A stretch of DNA of 64,000 nucleotides. Source: Pelobates cultripes (taxonomy: Eukaryota > Chordata > Amphibia > Anura > Pelobatidae). Made by a program: the position numbers and the translations under genes. The stretch lies in NCBI GenBank assembly GCA_933207985.1, contig OW240918.1:109999454-110063453 (forward strand), in the 5' to 3' direction. How positions within the stretch are numbered: position 1 is the stretch's first letter; each line of letters opens with the position of its first letter. The notes beneath the pieces are model-generated. The model was not told the origin of the DNA. It ran no database searches and saw only the letters and a program-made list of their open reading frames with translations. Positions 11,418 to 21,663 of the stretch are shown piece by piece.

Positions 11418-11906
11418 CTGGAGTCACATGAGCTCTTATTAGTGTAGGGAGAGGATGCTGCAGCTGTTAGGGACAGATTAGGAAAGAATTCTGGGGTTGA
11501 ATCTGCAAACTACAGCGATTATTTTGTGGGTGCTATACTACATTTTTGTACCCTGCACAATCACACAAAAATAAATTCAGCATAGAAGCAAGAAGCAAAG
11601 TGATAATAGTCCAAAAGCAGCTGGAACACCAATACAAAGTTTCTCTTTTCCGATCAGAAAATTGGATAAAAACAGGGGGGTAGGTGCAGCGCTTCAGTAA
11701 TCCTTGACAAGGTATATGTGAAGAGAACCAGAGAAGGAATAATAGTGTAGTATTTAAAACTGTAGTGATAATAAGTAAAATAAAAGATGTGCACTCACAC
11801 TTTCCTGGAACTTCAATACAGCTCCAGTGTATGCACCTGGGTGGAATAATCCCCGCCTATTGACCAAGTGCAGAGGCAATTCTTCAAGTTGTAGGTGTGG
11901 TAGGGG
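11418..11906. other. Internal hAT sequence with possible further insertion
   Basis: The first ~160 bp look like 5' leader of the element. From about 11580 (AATTCAGCATAGAAGCAAG) the composition changes and a similar GAAGCAAG occurs near 13910, so 11580-13915 could be one more inserted unit that itself carries the hAT element at 11907. The boundary is uncertain. Confidence 0.3.
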
Positions 11907-13842
11907 CAGGGCCGGATTAACATAGGGGCTGATGGAGCTGCAGCTCCAGGCCCAGGCCTATGGAATAGGCCCATTGGTTTTGAAGAAAAACATTAATATT
12001 ATTTTTTCTTTACTTTTTTTTTTTTTTTACACATTACTCTTAGAGTTGCCACCTGGCTGGTATTTTATGGTATTTGAGGCTGCCTGGCCAGTGCCAGTAT
12101 TGCAGTAAAACCGGAAATACAAATGCCGGCATATTTCTATGTATAAACAGAGATTACTCTGCAATACCTGCGCCGGCCAGTAGGGGCCAGTAGGGGTCAC
12201 TGTGTGTGGAGAGAGGCAGGGATAGGAAGTTACAGCATATCTCTACACACTGATCCGTGCAGGAGCAGCTACACAGCACAGAGAGCCCAGACAGCAGCTC
12301 CCAGCCTTCAGAGACAGCCTACAGCTCAGGGATGGGTAAAGGCTGCAGGGAGACATGGGGACACTGGGAGACACTAGGGGACACTGGGTGACCTGGGAAC
12401 ACTGAGACACTTGGGGACACTAAGAGACCTGGGGACAAAGGAAGATCAGAGCACATTGAAACACTAAGGGACACTGTGAGACACTAGGCACTTGGGGACA
12501 CTAGGAGACATGGGGACACTGAGACACTGTGTCCTTAGCGTCTGTGTCCCCATATCTCCCAATGTCCCCAAGTCTCTCAGTGTCCCTAGTGTCTCAGTGT
12601 CCGCATGTCTCCCAGTGTCCCTATGTCTGTGTCTCCCAGTGTCCCCTAGTGTCCCAACGTCTCACAGTGTTCCCATGTCTCTTAAGTGTCCCCTAGTGTC
12701 CAAGTGACACTGAGCAACATGGGGACATAAGGGGACACTAGGAGACATGGGGCACTGAGACACATGGTGCACTGAAACATTGTGATACATTGGGACACTG
12801 TGATACATAGAAGACACTGAGACATGGGGACATGAGGGGACACTGGGACACATGGGGCACTGAAACACTATGATACATAGGGGACACAGACACTAGGGGA
12901 TACTGGGAGACATGAGGACACTGGAAGACTAGGGGACACTAAGACACTGGGAGACACTGGTAACAATCCATCTTTTATTCAGAAGAATAAATGTGTGTAG
13001 TTTTTTGGTGATTTTACAGAATTTTCTCTTAGGTCACTCCTTGTGATTTACACGCATACATAATTAATTATGCAAATTAGTAAGGCCGGTATTTTTTTCC
13101 AAGAAAGGTGGCAACCCTAACTATCCTTCACATACTCTTGCTTAAGTATGGAAACTTTAGAGGGATGTATGGGAACAAAACGTGTGCGGACTGGCTGACA
13201 ATGAAATTAGTTAAGGTAAAGCTGACTTTGTGCACAATGCAAATGATATTGCTGCTTCAGTCTCCCTAACACTATGACATGTTCCTTTTCTTCTACACTC
13301 ACTACATACAGCTTTTCTCTGACCCAGACTATATACCAGGAGCTTCTGCCTGCTAGTAAGGAGGTTAAGAGAGGAATGGGCCAGCGAGTGCTAGGGGGAC
13401 AGTCCTTAGAAAGCGTGGAGCGAACTCATCATTAGACACATTTATGCCAAGCTCAGGGTGCGGTCTGTCTGTCCTTAGTTGGCCAGCCTGCATGATTGGC
13501 AGGCCATTCTTTAGGCAGACACACCCGCTTTTTTTACATAACATTTCTTTCGGCAGTTCTGATTACATGATTTGCGTCAGTGGCCCACCCCTTTACCCCG
13601 TCCTGCTTCACTGGACACTGCTGTTAGGGGTGTGGATTTACTTCAAATATGAAAGCATAAATTAGAGAGATATTAGCATAGAGTGTGTGTTTTCTCATAG
13701 CTGCACCCTATGAATTTCCATTCAGCACCACTTCCGCCAGATACATGATGATTGGTAGGTATGACTGTTTTAGTGTTTTTGGTCGATAAGAGTCTGTAAT
13801 TAGGCCCATCACCAGGCCCACTGGGCTCTTAATCTGGCCCTG
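11907..13842. mobile_element. Nested non-autonomous hAT element (1.9 kb), perfect TSD
   Basis: Termini CAGGGCCGGATTAA (left) and CAGGGCCAGATTAA (right, reverse complement) are flanked by the identical octamer GGTAGGGG at 11899-11906 and 13843-13850, the hallmark of hAT insertion. The interior has no transposase frame. It holds a large GGGACACT minisatellite and ordinary AT-rich sequence. It lies inside the outer hAT element and so is the younger of the two. Confidence 0.88.
12340..12965 (+). repeat. GGGACACT-type minisatellite inside the hAT element
   Basis: Irregular tandem copies of units such as GGGGACACTGGGAGACACTA (10-bp sub-period, grouped in 20-40 bp units). Near 12530-12715 the repeat switches to the complementary strand (TGTCCCCATGTCTCCCAGTG) before returning, so the block contains an internal inversion and could form a long hairpin. 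Open frames here are repeat artefacts. Confidence 0.88.
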
Positions 13843-13934
13843 GGTAGGGGGTATCCTCATAAAAAACAAACAAATAAAAATTGTATATGGTGAAGTATGT
13901 AGCGCTATGAAGCAAGGGTAGGTAAAAACTATAA

Positions 13935-14811
13935 AATGTGCACTCTTGGCATTTTTAAATACTGCTGTGACATTGGAGTTTGACAAATTCACATTTTTTG
14001 TTTGGTGCTAAAAAGTAAATTTGTGGTGTGCCCTTCATATCTGAGTCAAATAGATTCGTCAAATACTGTGGTTGCATTGCAGTTTGAAAAATTCTAATTT
14101 TTTTTGGTGCTAAATAGTACATTTGCTACCTGTGGTGCACTTCATATCTGAGAGTCAAGTAGAATCATCAAATACTGTGGTTACATCGCACTTTAAAAAT
14201 TCTAATTTTTTGGGTGCTAAAAAGTTAATTTGGGGCGTGCACTTCATATCTGAGAGTCAACTAGAACTGTCAAATACTGTGGTTACATCACACTTTTAAA
14301 ATTTCACATTTTTTGGTGCTAAAAAGTAAATTTGGGGCGTGTACTTCATATCTGAGAGTCAAATAGAACCGTCAAATACTGTGGTTACATCGCACTTTGA
14401 AAAATTTACTTTTTTTATGCTAAAAAGTACATTTGCGGCCTGCGGTACATTTCTTGCAGTCCAATAAAACCCTTAAATACTACTGTTGCATTGTTGGTTT
14501 AAAAAAATCAAACTTTTTTGTGTTAAATAGAACATTTGCGGCCTGCGGTGCATTTCTTGCAGTCCAATAAAACCCTTAAATACTACTCTTACATTGTTGG
14601 TTTAAAAAAATCACACTTTTTTGTGATAAATAGAACATTTGCGGCCTGCGGTGCATTTCTTGCAGTCCAATAAAACCCTTAAATACTACTCTTACATTGT
14701 TGGTTTAAAAAAAAATCTAATTTTTTTGTGCTAAATAAAACATTTGCGGCCTGCGGTGCATTTCTTGCAGTTCAATAGAACCCTTAAATACTACTCTTAC
14801 ATTGTTGGTTT
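13935..14811 (+). repeat. ~110-bp tandem repeats of the outer hAT element (left part)
   Basis: About eight diverged units of 105-115 bp, each with TTTTTTGGTGCTAAA, an ACATTTGCGGCCTGCGG-type block, a TGCATTTCTTGCAGTCC or ACTTCATATCTGAGAGTC block, and TTAAATACTACT followed by TTGGTTTAAAAAA. The right-hand units are the most alike (14450-14811). The array is cut by the vamp3 retrocopy and continues at 31541. Non-coding. Confidence 0.88.
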
Positions 14812-14827
14812 AAAAAATCACACTTTT

Positions 14828-14896
14828 ACCAGTGTGTCCCTCCGCATTGATCATGTCTACTCCCGCTCCAGCGATGTGGCATACAGTAATCGTCGT
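14828..14896 (+). pseudogene. vamp3 retrocopy, 5' part (5' UTR and N-terminus)
   Basis: This is the left piece of a processed vamp3 mRNA. It has 25 nt of leader, an ATG at 14853 (M-S-T-P-A-P-A) and then, in a different frame, S-N-R-R (14885-14896), which continues as R-L-Q-K-T-Q after the LTR insertion at 27130. The frame change between the start codon and SNRR (one base lost or two gained) would prevent normal translation. The insertion point is marked by the 16-mer AAAAAATCACACTTTT just before it (14812-14827), repeated after the poly(A) at 31536-31551. VAMP3 is a vesicle SNARE of recycling endosomes. Confidence 0.82.
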
Positions 14897-15892
14897 TGTG
14901 GCAAACCTAGCCACTTGGACAATAACTAGAGACTGTGCCTTTAAGGGTTGCCACTAGGTCGGGCGAGATATGCGCTATACACCTATGTAAATGTGAATGT
15001 ATTTTCCATGTTACCTGTAATACTGTTTCCGCCGAATGCAATTGGCGGTTTTGTATGGGGATTTTCTTTCGTTTCACGAACGGCACTTTAGAAAGCCGTT
15101 CGTGAACCGAACGCGATACCCCCTAATAGCCCACACACTTAGAGGCGTGTGGCGCTAGTTAACCGATTGCAACATTGTTGCAATCGGTTATTAGAGGCTC
15201 TCCTGGGTGGCCGTCGTTCGACTACCGACCATGCGGCGGTCGGCCATCTTGGATCCCTTGTTCGTCAGCGGGTCCGTGTCGTCGAACGCATACTACTACC
15301 AATAGTTATTCGACGGCACGAACACCGCTGAGCCTCCCAGACGTTCGGGAGTTTCAGGACCAGGTTCACCCAAAGCAATCGGTTCCTTTTGTGGGTTTTG
15401 TAAGAAATGTGTTTTCTGTGCGGCGTTCGGTTAATTTGGCTGGGATCTGAGCGGCAATCTCACGAATGATGCGCCCAGACCCCAGCTATCTACCGAACGT
15501 CCATTCGTGTAAATCCACCGTGTATTTTAAAAGTTATGTATTTTTATATGAATTGCCGGTTCTGCTGCACGAGGGGATAATCCCCTTAACGGTGCATTCT
15601 GGGAGGATGATCCCTCTCGTGCAGCAGTGCCTGATGGGAGAAATATGTTATACTGTAAGTCCCCCATGTAGTCCCCTCTGGGAGTGCCCCTGGGAAGGGA
15701 CTCAGGAGACCCCTTGCATGGGGACTTGTATAAATTGTCGTGCTGAATAAAGGATTGTCAGTTGACTCCCAAAACTGTGTCTCGTCCGGTTATTGGGAGG
15801 TTGGGGATATTGCCTTGGTGTTTTCAGCGCTTGACTGTGGATTCGTTCTGGACCAGCGGAATTCGTGGATTTTATATTGGCGTTCCGCTACA
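14897..15892 (+). repeat. Gmr1-type LTR, copy 1 (996 bp)
   Basis: Starts TGTGGCAAACC and ends TTCCGCTACA (TG...CA rule). The left flank is GTCGT (14892-14896), matching the right flank of LTR copy 3 (27130-27134), so copies 1 and 3 bound the insertion in vamp3. It contains a TATAAAT box (15729-15735), an AATAAA signal (15746-15751) and three strong inverted repeats. It differs from copy 3 at only about two positions by eye. Small open frames within it are artefacts. Confidence 0.93.
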
Positions 15893-15910
15893 ATTGGTGG
15901 CAAGCGACGG
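15893..15910 (+). other. Presumed primer-binding site of Gmr1-type element
   Basis: The sequence immediately after the LTR, ATTGGTGGCAAGCGACGG, holds TGG in the expected place for pairing with the CCA end of a tRNA primer. The same bases follow LTR copy 2 at 21548. I cannot name the tRNA. Confidence 0.5.
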
Positions 15911-16008
15911 GATCCAACTCTACAGCCGAATACAGCGCATTCGAATGAAAGGAACTACCGAACGGAAAGGCAATTCGTATGAAACAAGCAGACGAAAGCG
16001 ATCAGTGA

Positions 16009-19000
16009 ATGGGGACTGATTACACGGCGTTAAAGAGACAGACGCTAAAGGAGCTGCTGGAGGCTAGAGGGAAAAGCGCTAGCAATAAATCGAAAGCAGT
16101 ACTGATTGCAGAGCTAATGGAGGGCGACCAAGCGCACAGCAGTCCACCCCCACCTGCCAGAGAGGAAACACCATACCAGAGGGAACTGAGAACCCGGCTG
16201 GAATTTGTACCCCAGCCAGTAACCCTGGACATCTTAACTATACTGATGGCGGACGTCCAGGATTATATTATGGCACAGCAACACCAGAGGTCACCATCCA
16301 GGGCAGAATCCATCGCCAATTCATTCTGCGCTCCAGTGAAGCAGAAAATACCTTACCAGGCATTTAAAGCATTCTGCGAGGAGAAAGACGAGATTGACGG
16401 ATACCTGCAGGATTTTGAGCGGTTGTGCGACCTACATGATCTAGAACAGGCTATGTGGGTACCCCTACTGGCAGGCAAGTTGGCAGGACGAGCAGCCGAG
16501 GCGTATCGCGCTGTGCCCAGAGAAGATAGCAAGGACTATTTTAAAGTTAAGAGGGCAATTCTGGAGAGGTATGCCATAACCCCGGAGGCATACCGGCGTA
16601 AATTTCGAGGATTGAGGAAGCCCGAGAAAGATTCCCACGCTGAGTGGGCACATAAGCTCGACCAAGCGTCGCAAGGATGGATTCAGGCGAGCCAAGCTAC
16701 CACAATGGAGGAACTGCGCCAGCTCATCTTGCTGGAGCAATTTTTAACGGACTGTCACCTGAGGCACAAGAATGGGTAAGGGACAGGAAACCCCTCACCC
16801 TGACCGAAGCCGCCCGGTTGGCGGATCAGCATTTTGACGCCCGAAGGCATCATGGGCTTCCCAACAGGGCTCCCCTGAGACCAGCTGTACCACACCACCC
16901 AACCATCTCCACACCCGCCAACGCTACTCCATTCCGGCCACCATCAGGAAACCCCCCACCGCCATCACGCTACAATGGCAGGGCCAACATACAATGCCAT
17001 ACCTGCCGGCAGTGGGGGCATATGTCCCGGGAGTGCACCCAGAGTCGGAGCAGGCAGGCGTGGAACCAAGTACGGCAAAACTCCGCGCCAAGGGCAGTGG
17101 CCCATTTCTACCACACCGAACCTGACCACTCGGAGCTGACAAGTCTATCAACCGAAGAACCATTGGGGGTTCTGTACGAGGTGATGTCTGTGCAAGCCAC
17201 GGACAACCGGCAGCATCACCGCCAAGTTGTATTTGTGGGAGGGAAAGAAGTGCAGGGGCTGCGGGACTCGGGAGCCACCTTGACCTTAGTGGCCCCTCAT
17301 TTAATCCCAGATACGGCCCACACTGGCGGATCAGTGGCAGTCCGGGTAGCAGGGGGAGCTATGTACCGGTTACCCACGGCCAAAGTGCATTTGAACTGGG
17401 GTGCTGGGGAGGGGGTTGTAGAGGTGGCCATAATGAAGAAACTACCGGCCGATGTTGTTTTGGGGAATGACTTGGGCCCGATGACTTCTGCGTTCCTTCC
17501 CCAGGCCCCTTCCCAAGAGGCGCATCCGGTAACCACCCGGCAACAGGCTCGCACCACGGCATTCCCCGCACACTCTGAGGCTCAGGTAAGACACCATGAC
17601 CCCCCCTTGACCGACATGACTTGGGACACCCCGACCACATTTGAAGCTGAGGTTCAGACAGACCCCACACTGCAGGTGTACCGAGATAGGGTAGACACGG
17701 ACCAGGTGGGGCGGGAGGGAGAACGGTACGTATGGGAAAAGAAGTTACTGTACCGGGTGGCGGAACGGGCCATAGGCAGCTCGGTGACGCTCCAAACCAA
17801 GCAGCTAGTAGTACCACAGAAATATAGGCAGGAGTTACTGAGGATCGCCCATGACATCCCTCTGTCCGGCCATCTAGGGATGACCCGGACCCGGTATCGC
17901 TTAACGCACGCATTCTTTTGGCCCGGGATTTCCAAAGACGTAAGGCAATATTGTACCTCCTGTGATGTGTGCCAGAGGGTAGGCAAAAGGGGGGATCGCC
18001 ATAAGGCAAAACTATGTCCCCTCCCCATAATTGAGGAACCGTTCAGCCGGGTAGCAGTAGATATAGTAGGACCACTACCAAAGCCCAGCCCCTCTGGGAA
18101 ACGGTATATCCTGACCGTGGTGGACTACGCCACCCGGTACCCCGAGGCGATTGCTCTAACTAATATCCACGCGGAGACCGTAGCCGAAGCCTTGATGAAA
18201 ATCTTCTCCCGAGTAGGGTTCCCACAGGAAATGGTCTCAGATAGGGGGACCCAATTCACGGCTGAGGTTACTCAGCAGTTATGGAGGATATGTGGCATAA
18301 AGCCGATCATTAACTCCGCGTACCACCCGCAATCCAATGGATTATGTGAGAGATTCAACGGTACCCTAAAACAGATGCTTCGGACATTCGGAGAGACCCA
18401 TAAGGACTGGGAACGATTCCTTCCCCATCTGTTGTTTGCATACAGAGAGGTGCCCCAAGAGTCTACGGGTTTTTCCCCCTTTGAACTATTGTTTGGGAGA
18501 AGGGTCCGGGGGCCGTTGGACCTCATTAGAGAGCATTGGGAGGGAGAGAGTAGTGCAGATGGGACCCCTATTGTACCATACGTGCTGGCGTTCCGGGATC
18601 GCCTGGAGGAATTGACCCAGGCGGTGCGCACCAACCTCCAGGCCGCCCAACAACGACAGCGCCGTTGGTATGACAGAGGGGCCAGAGACCGTAGTTTTCA
18701 AGTGGGGCAGAAGGTGCTAATCCTTAAACCAGTCCGCACCGATAAACTACAGGCCGTCTGGCAGGGCCCATACCAGGTGGTAGAGCAAAGATGCGATACC
18801 ACCTATGTGATCGGCCCATGCTCCGGAGTAGGGAAGAGACGCATGCTCCATGTGAACATGCTCAAACCCTACCACGAGCGGACGGAGGACGTGGCAGCTA
18901 TTTGCACGCCCGCCTCCGAAGATCAGGAGAACCAGCCCATTCCCGATCTGTTAGAGCCGGAGGAGCAGAAGGAACCCTCCCAGGGGGTTCAACTGGGGGA

Positions 19001-19791
19001 GCGGCTAAGTCCTCAAGAGCGTATTCAGGTACGAGAACTGATAGCAGCAAAGAGCGCTACCTTTTCTAATCTACCTGGGTACACTCCACTAGCCACCCAC
19101 CGAGTAGAAACCCCGGGACAGCTTCCCATGCGACAGACTCCATATCGGATTCCTGAATCCGTGCGGGAACATATGAGGAAGGAAATTGAAGAGATGTTGC
19201 AGTTGGGGGTTATTGAACACTCAGATAGCCCCTGGGCATCGCCGGTAGTCCTGGTTCCCAAGAAAGATGGTACCACCCGGTTCTGTGTGGACTACCAGAG
19301 GTTGAACGACAAAACTGTGTCGGACGCCTACCCGATGCCTCGGATAGACGAACTGCTGGATAGGATGGCCAGGGGTCAGTATCTCACTACCATAGATTTG
19401 TGTAAGGGATACTGGCAAATTCCACTAGCCGAGGACGCCATTCCTAAGTCGGCGTTTGTCACCCCGTTTGGCTTGTACCAATTTCGAGTCATGCCATTCG
19501 GGATGAAGAACGCCCCCGCGACATTCCAGCGGATGGTGGATCGGCTACTGGACGGGTTCCAGGACTATGCGTGTGCGTATCTGGACGATATTGCCATCTA
19601 CAGTCAGACCTGGGCAGAACACCTACAACACATAGGGGCAGTAATAGACCGGATTCGAGAGGCAGGGCTTACCTTGAAACCCAGCAAATGCCACATAGGG
19701 ATGGCAGAGGTCCAGTACTTAGGACACCGGGTTGGTAGCGGGCAGCAGAAGCCTGAGCCCGCAAAGATTGAAGCTGTAGCCCAGTGGCCTA
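16009..19791 (+). pseudogene. Gmr1-type polyprotein, copy 1, frameshifted and truncated by gap
   Basis: Nearly identical to the intact polyprotein at 21664 but broken in two ways. First, a run of T near 16741 has five bases instead of six, shifting the frame inside gag, so the first frame ends at 16779 and the second runs on from there. Second, the sequence ends at a 100-N gap within the reverse transcriptase/RNase H connection, after the Y-L-D-D motif. Gag, zinc knuckle, protease, integrase and most of RT are present. The missing T could be a real mutation or a homopolymer sequencing error. Confidence 0.9.
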
Positions 19792-19891
19792 NNNNNNNNN
19801 NNNNNNNNNNNNNNNNNNNNNNNNNNNNNNNNNNNNNNNNNNNNNNNNNNNNNNNNNNNNNNNNNNNNNNNNNNNNNNNNNNNNNNNNNNN
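19792..19891. other. Assembly gap (100 N)
   Basis: Exactly 100 N, the usual placeholder for a gap of unknown size. It interrupts the copy 1 polyprotein. The sequence on its right side is not Gmr1. Confidence 0.99.
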
Positions 19892-20488
19892 TCTAGTAAA
19901 TAGCGTGTAAAAAAAAAATTCCGGCAGTGGAGTATCTCTTAAAGTGAAATTCCAACTCAGCATATCTTTATGAAAATCTCATAAATGACTTTGCTGCTTA
20001 AAAAAATATTCAGATATTATTATTTTTTAGTATATTTTAATTCCTATTTTATTGTAGTGATGGGATCTTGCTTGATCTCTTTTAGTTTTTGAAAGTTTAT
20101 TTTATCCATCTTCATGTTGATTGAACTACTAAGGGCCCCTTGTAATCATTGACAGCTTGTCACGGATGCTAAGTGGTTGTTTGTCCGTCTGGCTTTCATT
20201 GAGTTAATGAGATTAAAGGACACATTCTGATGCTGAAGTTACTGGTATCTCAATCTGCTCCTCTGTTAAATAGGCACAGATGCCATTATCTTTCCAGTCG
20301 CCTGAGCCCCTATCCCTGGGCCCCTAGAAATAAGGTCTTTGTTGCACGAGTAGTCCCTGAAGCTCAAAGCCCATCACTGCCATCCAAATTTGAACAGATA
20401 ATGAAGATTTGAAACTCTTCACAATATCTGCTGCAGCTAGAAAATAACATGAAAAAGTGGAAGGAATGCAGCCAAGGACTCCTTATAC
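19892..20488. other. Unassigned sequence right of the gap
   Basis: About 600 bp of ordinary AT-rich sequence with no similarity by eye to vamp3 mRNA, the outer hAT element or Gmr1. No coding frame of note. It does not fit the nested structure on either side, which raises doubt about the scaffold join. Confidence 0.5.
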
Positions 20489-20551
20489 CAGGGGTTCTCA
20501 ACGTTAGTCCTCAGGACCCCCTACCAGTCCAGGGTTTAGGGATTACCTGGG
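20489..20551. mobile_element. hAT MITE terminus cut by LTR copy 2
   Basis: CAGGGGTTCTCAACGTTAGT and the following GTCCTCAGGACC block look like the terminus of a hAT-type MITE. It is interrupted by LTR copy 2 at 20552. The other half of the MITE is not found right of LTR copy 3, where vamp3 sequence stands instead. Confidence 0.55.
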
Positions 20552-21547
20552 TGTGGCAAACCTAGCCACTTGGACAATAACTAGAGACTGTGCCTTTAAG
20601 GGTTGCCACTAGGTCGGGCGAGATATGCGCTGTACACCTATGTAAATGTGAATGTATTTTCCGTGTTACCTGTAATACTGTTTCCGCCGAATGCAATTGG
20701 CGGTTTTGTATGGGGATTTTCTTTCGTTTCACGAACGGCACTTTAGAAAGCCGTTCGTGAACCGAACGCGATACCCCCTAATAGCCCACACACTTAGAGG
20801 CGTGTGGCGCTAGTTAACCGATTGCAACATTGTTGCAATCGGTTATTAGAGGCTCTCCTGGGTGGCCGTCGTTCGACTACCGACCATGCGGCGGTCGGCC
20901 ATCTTGGATCCCTTGTTCGTCAGCGGGTCCGTGTCGTCGAACGCATACTACTACCAATAGTTATTCGACGGCACGAACACCGCTGAGCCTCCCAGACGTT
21001 CGGGAGTTTCAGGACCAGGTTCACCCAAAGCAATCGGTTCCTTTTGTGGGTTTTGTAAGAAATGTGTTTTCTGTGCGGCGTTCGGTTAATTTGGCTGGGA
21101 TCTGAGCGGCAATCTCACGAATGATGCGCCCAGACCCCAGCTATCTACCGAACGTCCATTCGTGTAAATCCACCGTGTATTTTAAAAGTTATGTATTTTT
21201 ATATGAATTGCCGGTTCTGCTGCACGAGGGGATAATCCCCTTAACGGTGCATTCTGGGAGGATGATCCCTCTCGTGCAGCAGTGCCTGATGGGAGAAATA
21301 TGTTATACTGTAAGTCCCCCATGTAGTCCCCTCTGGGAGTGCCCCTGGGAAGGGACTCAGGAGACCCCTTGCATGGGGACTTGTATAAATTGTCGTGCTG
21401 AATAAAGGATTGTCAGTTGACTCCCAAAACTGTGTCTCGTCCGGTTATTGGGAGGTTGGGGATATTGCCTTGGTGTTTTCAGCGCTTGACTGTGGATTCG
21501 TTCTGGACCAGCGGAATTCGTGGATTTTATATTGGCGTTCCGCTACA
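20552..21547 (+). repeat. Gmr1-type LTR, copy 2 (996 bp)
   Basis: Same length and termini as copies 1 and 3, with only single-base differences. Its left flank (CTGGG) does not match GTCGT, so it does not form a TSD pair with the flank of copy 3. Confidence 0.93.
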
Positions 21548-21663
21548 ATTGGTGGCAAGCGACGGGATCCAACTCTACAGCCGAATACAGCGCATTCGAA
21601 TGAAAGGAACTACCGAACGGAAAGGCAATTCGTATGAAACAAGCAGACGAAAGCGATCAGTGA

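Noticed and set aside
15149..15982. Repeated small frames (60-94 codons) found identically in three places
   Set aside because: They lie within the three LTR copies and the following leader; identity reflects the repeat, and no domain or codon constraint is visible.
17359..18009. 216-codon minus-strand frame opposite the Gmr1 polyprotein
   Set aside because: Mirror frame of a GC-rich coding region; low-complexity P/S/W content and no motif.
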